Assembly: GCA_036186865.1 (NCBI GenBank)
Contig: AP025049.1
Coordinates: forward strand, 29,945,371 to 30,009,370
Direction: 5' to 3'
Length of the DNA: 64,000 nt
Source: Eustoma russellianum
Lineage: Eukaryota > Streptophyta > Magnoliopsida > Gentianales > Gentianaceae
Part shown: piece by piece, positions 21,495 through 31,675 of the stretch
Layout of the letters: each line of letters starts with the position of its first letter
Numbering within the stretch: the stretch's first letter is position 1
Notes under the pieces: generated by a model
Seen by the model: the letters and a program-made list of their open reading frames with translations, nothing else
Databases searched by the model: none
What the model was told of the DNA's origin: nothing
Program-made: the position numbers and the translations under genes

Positions 21495-21840
21495 TGTTAC
21501 ACCCCGTGACTTTTAAGCACGATTTTCAAATACTTAGAGGTCAACCTTAAATACAACTTAATTAATTTTGTAGGTTATGAGACTTAGTCACCTAAAACAT
21601 AGAAGAATAAGAAAGAAGGGTTCAAAATAGAATTAAAGGTAATTAATAGAAATTACCTAAAAGGTCCCTACTAGGAGATAGGGGGAGTTATAGAAATTTA
21701 GTATAACTCCCCATCTCAGCATAAGGGGACGTTTTCCACACCAAAGAGGAGAGGGAAAACCACAAGAAAAAGAGAGAGAAGAGAAAAAGGAAAGGAAGAA
21801 GAAGAAGAGAAGAAGGAAAGGAAGGAAAAGCCCATTCTAG

Positions 21841-21895
21841 GTTCAATTCTTATCAAGGTTCTGCAGTAAATCCGTAAGGTTAACTAGAAACCAAG
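21841..21895 (+). other. Candidate upstream LTR exon with GC donor (LTR1)
   Basis: A 55-nt stretch between 'cattctag' and 'ccaag/gcaagtaatc'. Its frame ends VRLTRNQ in phase 1, compatible with the exon at 23,887. The donor-like AAG/GCAAGTA is kept in LTR2, LTR3 and the 3' LTR of A, and similar sites occur in families X and W. There is no ATG, so it could equally be a non-coding leader exon. Speculative. Confidence 0.25.
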
Positions 21896-22455
21896 GCAAG
21901 TAATCTTTCTATACGCTTTACGCAAATTTTGATACTTTAGGCCCTATGTTCTTACAAAGAGAAAACATGAATCACACATTAGTATTCTTGTCTTGTCTAT
22001 CTTAAATGCTTTGTTATACGTAAGTCTTGTTGCTAATTGTGTAAAGTCTTGTTCTTTGGGCCATATTTATGAAAATAGTTGTGTGGTGCCTCGTTGTTGT
22101 CAAGCATGCCCATAAAAGTGTATATTTTGACGTGCTTATTGTCTTGCGCTACTCTTATGTTGATGGTCTACACTTAGATGTTGAGAGTAAGTGCAGGAAA
22201 TTGAGAGATGAGTGATGACATTGCTGTAGTCTTGTTGTGTTGGGAAAGTTGATGAGACCTTTTGAAGGTTGTGAATGATTGAAGGCTAGAGTGGATATTG
22301 TTAGGCATGGCTAGGCATCAATTCATGTTTAGATGTGTGTTAAGTAAGATGAATCTAGATGTTAAGATGGATCTTTAAGTGTTGAAAATGAAAGGGTTGA
22401 AGAAGGAGGGTGTTGGAGAGGAAGTTACTGCAGAAAAACTGCAGTTTGGCATCGT

Positions 22456-22808
22456 CAGAACACTTCGAACGCCTACATTAGGCGCTCTATGTCACATTAG
22501 GCGCCTAATGTAGCGTTCAATGTGTCCTGAAGCTTTCCCGTACAGAAAAACTGCAATTTAGAACCGTCAGAACACTTCGAACACCTACATTAGGCGCTCT
22601 ATGTCACATTAGGCGCCGAATGTAGCGTTCAATGTGTCCTGAATCATCCCCGAACACTTCGAACACCTACATTAGGCGCTCTATGTCACATTAGGCGCTT
22701 CATGTAGGCTTTCAATGTCTACGGAACATCCCCGAACACTTCGAACGCCTAGTATAGGCGCTCTAAGTCACTATAGGCGCTTCATGTAGCGTTCCAACTA
22801 TACTGGAA
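22456..22808 (+). repeat. Hairpin-forming tandem units in LTR1 of B (4 copies)
   Basis: Four units each open with 'cacttcgaac.cctacattaggcg' or a variant. The first has arms gaacgcctacattaggcgc and ggcgcctaatgtagcgttc, complementary apart from one missing base. Others are degraded on one arm. Confidence 0.88.
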
Positions 22809-23186
22809 GTCTCTTTGACCCTTTAGGTGCCCTATGTACGTGTTGTAACCTTATACACTTCTTTTGAGCATAAAATGCAAAGGTGTTTGAGTTGTAATTG
22901 AGGTGTAGATGGTAAGTTTGATCAAGTTAGAATAAGATTGAATCTTGAGTGAATTCGTAAGAAGAATGGACTTGGAAAGATATGACCACGGAGTGTTTGA
23001 GGTGCAAGACTGTATACTTGATAAGTACGATATATGAATGTGTGTGATACATGTTTGATATGAAGTTACATGTGCAACCTGCATCATGACATGGGCACTT
23101 GCATTTGATTTGTGATTTGCTTTGCAAAAGAACATGTGGTTACAAGAAAGGTTTAAAGTTTTCGAAAGACAAAATGGTTGCTGGTT

Positions 23187-23480
23187 GATCGCAGGGTGTA
23201 AAAGTCACGTCTGCGAAAGCAGGGTACAAAAGCGTGATCTGTGAATCAACAGCAGGGTATAAAGTATTTTATGGGGCCGTGGACCTATCAGCACGGAAAA
23301 CAAAGTTATTTTATGGGGCCGTGGACCTTTCAGCACGGATATATGATATATGTAATGGGGCCGTGGACCTTTCAGCACGGGGTATAAAGTTATATGTTAT
23401 GGGGCCGTGGACCTTTCAGCACGGGGTATAAAGTTATGTCTGTTGTGGACTGATCACCCACAGGGTATAAAGTTCTGCTA
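23187..23480 (+). promoter_or_regulatory. Tandem dyad / TATA-like array in LTR1 of B
   Basis: Four 42-bp units around 'ggggccgtggacctttcag', plus flanking 'cagggtataaag' motifs and a final dyad ctgtgg/ccacag. Repeated TATAAAG boxes spaced by dyads. Confidence 0.55.
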
Positions 23481-23886
23481 CGCAAAGAATATGATATGTA
23501 AAGTGATGAAATGTTTTGTGAAATGACATGCATGACATGTTTATGAAAGAAGACATATGCATGGGTGTTGTGTGTGATTTTAAAGAAGTACATGCATCAT
23601 GATACACGAAGCATAAGACATGACATGCAAGAAACGTGGTTAGTCTATGATTTGCTTATGTGATACGTTGTTTAAATACATGTTGGTTCCCGTATCGGTG
23701 TACATATATGTGCTTTATCGGTTTTTAGGAATTCTTATTAAGATGCTATTTGCTAACCCGAGCACCTTATTTTTGGGCAATGTTTTATACACTGGTGACT
23801 CGACGTGTGTGATTCCGTAAGGTGTATAGACGGGTTACTTGCTGGCGATAATTTCGCTAAGAACAGTTACTCTATTCCTTTTTCAG

Positions 23887-23966
23887 GTGAGCCTGAATAT
23901 GAGTTGATATTCATCGAGGACGATGGCGAGTGGGCTCAATGGGATGACGGACAGGGGAATAGATAG
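23887..23966 (+). other. Candidate LTR-encoded terminal exon (LTR1 of B)
   Basis: Follows 'ctattcctttttcag'. The phase-1 frame of 25 codons reads EPEYELIFIEDDGEW and onward to TAG. It is identical in frame and length to the A copies. The cag/gtgagc at its start would also make a good donor, so the AG could serve either role. Confidence 0.45.
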
Positions 23967-24240
23967 ATGCTGGACTACTTTCTTTAAGTTTGGAAACTCG
24001 TTGTTATTATGTTGATCTAGAACTTATGTTGGTTAGATGAACAAACACCTTTTATTTCCGCTACAGTTTCTGGTTGTATGATTTACGATGAAGGTTTAAA
24101 TTTTATGACGTTTCCGCTGGTTCTTTTATCTTACATTATGAAGGATGTACGTTTGATCTGCTTGACGCTTCGTAGTTCTCCTAGTAGGCTACGGTGGGTG
24201 CACTGGTTCCGATGACGGTATCGGGCCGGGGCGCTACAGG

Positions 24241-24252
24241 TGGTATCAGAGC
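24241..24252 (+). promoter_or_regulatory. Primer-binding site, unit B1
   Basis: TGGTATCAGAGC, complementary to initiator Met-tRNA, two bases after LTR1. Confidence 0.96.
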
Positions 24253-24521
24253 CTAGGCTTCAGATCTATCTCAGAAACTTAGGTTCATGATCCTTTAGAC
24301 ACCTAAGTTATGATTCTCCCTTAAGTTTGATCCTTAGATATAAGTATTGATTTTTCTTGGTGGTTAAGTATGATATGGGTTGGGTGTGTGCGAGCGCGTT
24401 TATCCTCTAATTTCGTATTAATAGTTGGATTACATACCTCACCCCTTCATACGCGTTCAAGCTTTCAGTAACCCCTTGTATTTACTGAATGCTAATGCAA
24501 TGTTGACCTTTTCAGAGAAAT

Positions 24522-25607
24522 ATGCCTCCAAGAAGAGATAACACAGGCAACTCTGGCAATGGACAGGAGAACCAGCCACCACAAGTTGTTTTACCCCAGG
24601 TGCTCACTGATGCACTGACGGTGATTGCACAAGGGTATGTGCAACAGCATCAGCCTCCGCCTCCACCACCGCCACAGCATAACATTAGGTTCTTTTATGG
24701 AGAGATGAGGAAGATGAAGGTGCCGGAGTTCGGTGGATGTACTGATCCGGAGGAGGCTCAGCACTGGTTGGCTGAGGTGGAGAAATGTTTTAGGCTAGTG
24801 CAAGTACCGAATGAGATAAAGGTTGAGGTGGCCACACCCCTTCTAAGTGGCAAGGCTGGCGAATGGTGGGAAGGAATGGTGTTGAGAATGACCCCACCAA
24901 TCTCTTGGACAAAGTTTTGTGATGCTTTCCTGAAGTACTACATACCGGAGACTGCGATATTGGACAAGATAAGAGCATTTGACAGATTGGAGCAAGGAAG
25001 GATAACGGTGTCGGAGTATGCAGATCGTTTTCATGCCTTGGGTAAGTTTGCCCCTGCGATCATGTCTGATAATCGTTTTAAGATGACGAAGTTCGAGAGG
25101 GGTTTGGACTCGAGGATACAGTCGGCGATAGTGAACGCAGGAATGAAAACTTACGAGGACATGTTGGATGCATGTTTTCGGGTTGAGAGCGATTTCCGCA
25201 GAGTAGCGGCAAGATCAGCTAGTGCTGGAGTGTTGGATAGGGGCAAGAGGCCAAGAGATGATGTGCGAGCTGGTGGAAGACCCGGACGTTGGGTCAAGAT
25301 TCCGAAGAGAGGGCCAGTTGGAAATTTTCAGAGACCCCCACCCCAGAATCCGGTAATTCAACAGGCTGTAGGAGTTTGTCCACATTGCAACAGGAACCAC
25401 GTTGGAGAGTGTAGGAAAGTGGCTGGAGCATGCTTTCGATGCGGTCAAGTGGGCCATATGATTAGAGACTGTCCGAAGATGAAGAAGAATAATCCTGGAG
25501 AGGCGGCTCAGCAGCCGAGAGTGAAGCCTCGAGCAAATGCTCGTGTACATCTCATGACGGACACGGATGTGCAGGAGGCTACCGATGTAGTAGCAGGTAT
25601 CATTTAA
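24522..25607 (+). CDS. gag: Gag polyprotein of unit B1 (intact)
   Basis: The only intact ORF of the elements here, 361 residues, MPPRRDN at the start. It would form the cytoplasmic virus-like particle that packages element RNA. Residues about 70-215 form the retrotransposon Gag core ('GEWWEGMVLRM', 'EYADRFHALGKF'). Residues 290-330 hold a Cys-rich CPHCNRNHVGEC and a standard zinc knuckle CFRCGQVGHMIRDC for RNA binding. A proline run lies near residue 45. The last codons and the stop (TAA 25,605-25,607) fall inside intron 1, so this product comes from unspliced RNA. Just upstream, 'gaccttttcag' is a 3' splice-site-like sequence before the ATG. Confidence 0.95.
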   Translation: MPPRRDNTGNSGNGQENQPPQVVLPQVLTDALTVIAQGYVQQHQPPPPPPPQHNIRFFYGEMRKMKVPEFGGCTDPEEAQHWLAEVEKCFRLVQVPNEIKVEVATPLLSGKAGEWWEGMVLRMTPPISWTKFCDAFLKYYIPETAILDKIRAFDRLEQGRITVSEYADRFHALGKFAPAIMSDNRFKMTKFERGLDSRIQSAIVNAGMKTYEDMLDACFRVESDFRRVAARSASAGVLDRGKRPRDDVRAGGRPGRWVKIPKRGPVGNFQRPPPQNPVIQQAVGVCPHCNRNHVGECRKVAGACFRCGQVGHMIRDCPKMKKNNPGEAAQQPRVKPRANARVHLMTDTDVQEATDVVAGII

Positions 25608-25679
25608 ACTAAGTTTGAATTCATATTGAATTAAGTGTTTTCGTGCTTAACTTTTGTGTAAAACTTTATATGGCCTTAG
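25597..25679 (+). other. Predicted spliceosomal intron 1 of unit B1 (gag/pro junction)
   Basis: 83 bp, about 70% AT, donor gcag/GTATCA, acceptor ggccttAG/gtgcgg, phase 1; 'gcttaac' is a possible branch site. The gag stop lies within the first 11 bases. Removal links the zinc knuckle region directly to protease in one frame, the arrangement usual for single-ORF chromoviruses. The alternative is separate initiation at ATG 25,670, which lies in the intron. Confidence 0.72.
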
Positions 25680-28600
25680 GTGCGGTTTTAGTAAATAAGA
25701 TGCCTGCCAATGTACTTTTCGATAGCGGCACAAGCCAGTCCTTTGTAGCAAAAAGATTCACTAAGCACCTTGGCAGTTTGCCTGAATGGTTAGAAACTCC
25801 GTATCGCATTCAAGCAGCCGGAGATCAGATTATGGTTTCATACCAGCTGTATCGAGATTGTGAATTGGAGTTTGAAGGACAAACATTCTCCGCCACACTG
25901 ATCCCTATTCAGATGTATGACTTTGATGTCATATTAGGAATGGACTGGTTGGCCAAAAATCACGCCAATATTGATTGTCGGTTGAAGCAAGTGACAATCA
26001 AGAATGCTAAGATGGAGGAGGTAATATTTGAAGGAGATGCGGAACGAAAGAAAGTTCCCAAGAAGGTATATGTGTCCGTCGCACAAGCACACAAAGCCTT
26101 GAAGAAGGGTGCCGAGGGATTCCTAGTGTATGCCATGGATGTTACTCAGGAGGTACCATCTATTGAGCAAATTCCGGTGGTCAATGAATTCCTTGATGTG
26201 TTTCCGGAAGATTTACCAGGAGTACCACCCCCGAGGGAAGTTGAGTTCGAGATCAACTTGATTCCAGGAACAGAACCTATTTCTAAAGCTCCTTATAGAA
26301 TGGCTCCGGCAGAATTGAGAGAGTTGAAGGAACAACTGCAGGAGTTATTGGACAAGAAGTTTATCCGCCCTAGTGTATCGCCCTGGGGAGCGCCTGTTTT
26401 GTTTGTAAAGAAGAAGTATGGTAGCATGAGGCTTTGTATCGATTATAGAGAGTTGAATAAAGTTACCATCAAGAATAAGTATCCCCTTCCACGAATTGAG
26501 TATTTGTTTGATCAACTCAAGGGCGCCAAGATTTTCTCTAAAATTGATCTCCGATCAGGGTATCATCAGTTGCGAGTGAAGGCCGAAGACATCGCGAAGA
26601 CAGCCTTCCGCACAAGATATGGCCACTATGAATTTTTAGTGATGCCATTTGGATTGACAAATGCCCCTGCGGCTTTTATGGATCTTATGAATACCGTCTT
26701 TCGAGAACAGTTGGATTAGTTTGTAGTGGTATTCATAGATGATATTCTTGTGTACTCTCCTGACGAGCAAACTCACACTGAGCATTTGAGAACCGTACTA
26801 GGCATTTTGAGGCAAAAACAACTTTATGCAAAGTTTAGCAAGTGTGAGTTTTGGTTAAGAAGTGTGGCTTTCTTGGGTCATGTGATATCAGAAGAGGGGA
26901 TTGCTGTTGACCCGAAGAAGGTGGAAGCCATAACTGAATGGCCTAGGCCTACCAATGTCACCGAAGTGCGAAGTTTCTTGGGTCTAGCAGGTTATTACAG
27001 AAAATTTGTTGAGGGATTCTCGAGAATTCCATACCTCTCAGTCGCCTTACTCAAAAGAAGTCCAAGTTTGAGTGGACGGCGGAATGCGAGCAAAGTTTCA
27101 CGGAGCTTAAGAAGAGATTAACGACAGCTCCAGTATTGGCTCAACCCTCTGGAACGGATGGATTTGTGATTTACAGTGATGCGTCAAAGAACGGGTTAGG
27201 TACGTAAATTATTGTATAAGGTTATGATCTTGTATACCCATTAAGTTTAGACTAACACCTTGTTTGTAGGTTGTGTTTTAATGCAAAACGAACGAGTCAT
27301 CGCGTATGCCTCAAGACAGCTAAAGCCTTATGAACAAAACTATCCCACACATGATCTGGAACTTGCCGCGGTTGTGTTCGCCTTGAAGATTTGGCGGCAT
27401 TATTTGTATGGAGGGAAGTGCGCGATATTCACGGATCATAAGAGTCTAAAGTATTTGTTCTCACAGAAGGAATTGAATATGAGGCAGCGGAGATGGTTGG
27501 AATTGCTAAAAGACTATGACCTAACTATTCATTATCACCCGGGAAAGGCTAATAAGGTAGCCGACGCCTTAAGTAGGAAGTCCAGCCATGCGCGGCAATC
27601 ACCATTGGAAAGAGAGATGGAGGAGTTTGGTTTGGATTTGATTGACTCTACAGTGAACGTTTTGACAACATTGACTATCACACCGAGTTTGATTGATCGG
27701 ATAAAGGAGGCTCAGAAGGAAGACAAGGCTCTAAGTGAGATAATGGAAAGGGTGAAACATAGTCAAGTTGAAGGATTTCGGACCAAGGAGGATGGGAGCT
27801 TATGGTTTAGGGAAAGATTATGCGTGCCGGATGTTGACGAACTTAGGAAGGAAGTTTTACAGGAAGCTCATAATTCGAGGTTATCAATACATCCCGGTAG
27901 CACCAAGATGTATAGAGATCTCAAGCGATACTATTGGTGGTCTGGGATGAAAAGACATATTGCGGAATTCATAGAGAGGTGTTTGGTGTGTCAACAAGTC
28001 AAAGCGGAACACCAACGACCTGGTGGATTATTGATGCCGTTGGAAATCCCGGAATGGAAATGGGAACATGTCACAATGGATTTTGTAGCGGGTTTACCAA
28101 AGACAAGAAGTGGATGTGACATGATTTGGGTCATCGTGGATCGTTTAACAAAGTCTGCCCATTTCCTACCCGTTTCAAGTAAAGAACCTCTTGACAAGTT
28201 AGTGAGTTTATATATGGACAGTATTGTTAGTTTGCATGGAGTCCCGGTAAGTATAGTGTCCGACCGAGATGCACGGTTCACTTCTAAGTTTTGGTCAGCA
28301 TTCCAAGAAGCCATGGGTACAGAGTCAAGGTTGAGTACGGCGTATCATCCCCAAACCGATGGACAGTCCGAGCAGACTATTCAAACCTTGGAAGATATGG
28401 TAAGGGCTTGCGTGTTGGATTTCAAAGGGTGTTGGGACGGAATGGTGAAACTGATGGAGTTTTCTTATAACAATAGTTACCACAGTGCAATTGACATGGC
28501 TCTTTTTGAAGCGTTGTACGGAAGGAAATGTAGGTCCCCGATTTATTGGGACGAAGTGGGCATGAGGACCATCACGGGACCTGAGCTATTGGAGAAAACG

Positions 28601-29116
28601 CTAGATAAGGTGAAAATCATCCGGGAAAGACTCAAGACGGCTCAGGATCGCAGCAAGAGTTGGGCAGATTCCAAACGACGACCATTGGATTTTGATGTGG
28701 GTGAAAAAGTTTATTTGATGGTATCACCTACCAATGGTGTCATGCGGTTCGGAGTAAAAAGCAAGCTAAGCCCTCGCTTTATTGGTCCTTATGAAGTACT
28801 TGAGAAAGTGGGAGCCTTGGCTTATAGGTTGGCATTGCCTCCAGTGTTGGCGCAAGTTCACGATGTATTCCACGTGTCACAATTAAGAAAGTACGTGGCG
28901 GATCCAAGTCATGTACTTGAAGCTCAACCTTTGGAACTCAAGGACGATGTTACATATGAGGAGGTACCCGTGAAAATTGTGGACCGAAAGGATCAAGTGT
29001 TGAGGAAGCGAGTGATCCCTTATGTAAAGGTCCAGTGGAGCAATCACACGGAACGTGAAGCCACTTGGGAGCTCGAAGAACAAATGCGGGAGAAGTATCC
29101 TCAGCTCTTCGACTAA
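25680..29116 (+). pseudogene. pol: Pol of unit B1 (protease-RT-RNaseH-integrase-chromodomain)
   Basis: Domains: protease with DSG (25,719-25,729; 'DSGTSQSF' where the family has DSGAS); RT about 26,300-26,900 with 'LCIDYREL' and catalytic FIDD (26,732-26,743); RNase H interrupted by intron 2; integrase zinc region (27,870-27,995), DDE core ('MDFVAGLPK', 'VSDRDARF', 'TDGQSE'); GPY/F ('FIGPYE'); chromodomain about 28,960-29,116 ending YPQLFD. Lesions: TAG 26,717-26,719 in RT replacing Lys, and a 1-base loss near 27,030 between RT and RNase H that B2 shares. The last 618 codons from 27,260 are open. Otherwise close to a working enzyme set. Confidence 0.93.
27200..27269 (+). other. Predicted spliceosomal intron 2 of unit B1 (inside RNase H)
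   Basis: 70 bp, donor ttag/GTACGTAA, branch-like 'gactaac' 15 nt before the acceptor, pyrimidine-rich 'ccttgtttgtAG', phase 1. Without splicing the frame ends at TAA 27,205-27,207. With it, the RNase H core strand 'YSDASKNGLG' continues into CVLMQNERVIAYASRQ, as in intronless chromoviruses. Position, phase and length are the same in A and B2. Confidence 0.85.
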
Positions 29117-29148
29117 GGTACGTAAGTTTCAAGGACGAAACTTTTTGT

Positions 29149-29159
29149 AAGGGGGGTGG
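29149..29159 (+). promoter_or_regulatory. Polypurine tract, unit B1
   Basis: aaggggggtgg, two bases before LTR2. Confidence 0.94.
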
Positions 29160-30122
29160 AATGTTACACCCCGTGACTTTTAAGCACGATTTTCAAATAC
29201 TTAGAGGTCAACCTTAAATACAACTTAATTAATTTTGTAGGTTATGAGACTTAGTCACCTAAAACATAGAAGAATAAGAAAGAAGGGTTCAAAATAGAAT
29301 TAAAGGTAATTAATAGAAATTACCTAAAAGGTCCCTACTAGGAGATAGGGGGAGTTATAGAAATTTAGTATAACTCCCCATCTCAGCATAAGGGGACGTT
29401 TTCCACACCAAAGAGGAGAGGGAAAACCGCAGGAAAAAGAGAGAGAAGAGAAAAAGGAAAGGAAGAAGAAGAAGAGAAGAAGGAAAGGAAGGAAAAGCCC
29501 ATTCTAGGTTCAATTCTTATCAAGGTTCTGCAGTAAATCCGTAAGGTTAACTAGAAACCAAGGCAAGTAATCTTTCTATACGCTTTACGCAAATTTTGAT
29601 ACTTTAGGCCCTATTTTCTTACAAAGAGAAAACATGAATCACACATTAGTATTCTTGTCTTGTCTATCTTAAATGCTTTGTTATACGTAAGTCTTGTTGC
29701 TAATTGTGTAAAGTCTTGTTCTTTGGGCCATATTTATGAAAATAGTTGTGTGGTGCCTCGTTGTTGTCAAGCATGCCCATAAAAGTGTATATTTTGACGT
29801 GCTTATTGTCTTGCGCTACTCTTATGTTGATGGTCTACACTTAGATGTTGAGAGTAAGTGCAGGAAATTGAGAGATGAGTGATGACATTGCTGTAGTCTT
29901 GTTGTGTTGGGAAAGTTGATGAGATCTTTTGAAGGTTGTGAATGATTGAAGGCTAGAGTGGATATTGTTAGGCATGGCTAGGCATCAATTCATGTTTAGA
30001 TGTGTGTTAAGTAAGATGAATCTAGATGTTAAGATGGATCTTTAAGTGTTGAAAATGAAAGGGTTGAAGAAGGTGGGTGTTGGAGAGGAAGTTACTGCAG
30101 AAAAACTGCAGTTTGGCATCGT

Positions 30123-30476
30123 CAGAACACTTCGAACGCCTACATTAGGCGCTCTATGTCACATTAGGCACCTAATGTAGCGTTCAATGTGTCCTGAAGC
30201 TTTCCCGTACAGAAAAACTGCAATTTAGAACCGTCAGAACACTTCGAACACCTACATTAGGCGCTCTATGTCACATTAGGCGCCGAATGTAGCGTTCAAT
30301 GTGTCTTGAATCATCCCCGAACACTTCGAACACCTACATTAGGCGCTCTATGTCACATTAGGCGCTTCATGTAGGCTTTCAATGTCTACGGAACATCCCC
30401 GAACACTTCGAACACCTAGTATAGGCGCTCTAAGTCACTATAGGCGCTTTATGTAGCGTTCCAACTATACTGGAAG
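30123..30476 (+). repeat. Hairpin-forming tandem units in LTR2 of B
   Basis: Four units as in LTR1, with scattered base changes; one unit's arm changed to 'ggcacctaatgtagcg'. Confidence 0.87.
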
Positions 30477-30854
30477 TCTCTTTGACCCTTTAGGTGCCCT
30501 ATGTACGTGTTGTAACCTTATACACTTCTTTTGAGCATAAAATGCAAAGGTGTTTGAGTTGTAATAGAGGTGTAGATGGTAAGTTTGATCAAGTTAGAAT
30601 AAGATTGAATCTTGAGTGAATTCGTAAGAAGAATGGACTTGGAAAGATACGACCACGGAGTGTTTGAGGTGCAAGACTGTATACTTGATAAGTACGATAT
30701 ATGAATGTGTGTGATACATGTTTGATATGAAGTTACATGTGCAACCTGCATCATGACATGGGCACTTGCATTTGATTTGTGATTTGCTTTGCAAAAGAAC
30801 ATGTGGTTACAAGAAAGGTTTAAAGTTTTCGAAAGACAAAATGGCTGCTGGTTG

Positions 30855-31190
30855 ATCGCAGGGTGTAAAAGTCACGTCTGCGAAAGCAGGGTATAAAAGC
30901 GTGATCTGTGAATCAACAGCAGGGTATAAAGTATTTTATGGGGCCGTGGACCTATCAGCACGGAAAACAAAGTTATTTTATGGGGCCGTGGACCTTTCAG
31001 CACGGATATATGATATATGTAATGGGGCCGTGGACCTTTCAGCACGGATATATGATATATGTAATGGGGCCATGGACCTTTCAGCACGGGGTATAAAGTT
31101 ATATGTTATGGGGCCGTGGACCTTTCAGCACGGGGTATAAAGTTATGTCTGCTGTGGACTGATCACCCACAGGGTATAAAGTTCTGCTAC
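30855..31190 (+). promoter_or_regulatory. Tandem dyad / TATA-like array in LTR2 of B
   Basis: As in LTR1 but with five 42-bp units; the additional unit contains 'gatatatgatatatg'. Confidence 0.55.
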
Positions 31191-31595
31191 GCGAAGAATA
31201 TGATATGTAAAGTGATGAAATGTTTTGTGAAATGACATGCATGACATGTTTATGAAAGAAGACATATGCATGGGTGTTGTGTGTGATTTTAAAGAAGTAC
31301 ATGCATCATGATACACGAAGCATAAGACATGACATGCAAGAAACGTGGTTAGTCTATGATTTGCTTATGTGATACGTTGTTTAAATACATGTTGGTTCCC
31401 GTATCGGTGTACATATATGTGCTTTATCGGTTTTTAGGAATTCTTATTAAGATGCTATTTGCTAACCCGAGAACCTTATTTTTGGGCAATGTTTTATACA
31501 CTGGTGACTCGACGTGTGTGATTCCGTAAGGTGTATAGACGGGTTACTTGCTGGCGATAATTGCGCTAAGAACAGTTACTCTATTCCTTTTTCAG

Positions 31596-31675
31596 GTGAG
31601 CCTGAATATGAGTTGATATTCATCGAGGACGATGGCGAGTGGGCTCAATGGTATGACGGACAGGGGAATAGATAG
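31596..31675 (+). other. Candidate LTR-encoded terminal exon (LTR2 of B)
   Basis: Same frame and length as in LTR1; one GAT to TAT change (Asp to Tyr) near its end. Confidence 0.42.

Larger units (their letters stand above)
21495..24238 (+). repeat. LTR1 of array B
   Basis: 2,744 bp, TGTTACACCCC...GCGCTACA. It has one fewer 42-bp dyad unit than LTR2 and LTR3. Base changes private to LTR1 are found in the first 2 kb only. Confidence 0.95.

Noticed and set aside
22851..23135. 94-codon antisense frame, open in all A and B LTRs
   Set aside because: Identity in B copies follows from LTR duplication, and between A and B nearly a quarter of residues differ with no obvious synonymous bias. Probably not coding.
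25670..25679. ATG before protease as a separate pol start
   Set aside because: It lies in the intron 3' end and is kept in all copies, so it cannot be excluded, but the GT...AG borders and the in-frame join to gag explain the arrangement better.
26724..27121. Separate RT-only gene after 26,719
   Set aside because: It is the continuation of the same pol frame after a single TAG; B2 has Lys there and reads through.
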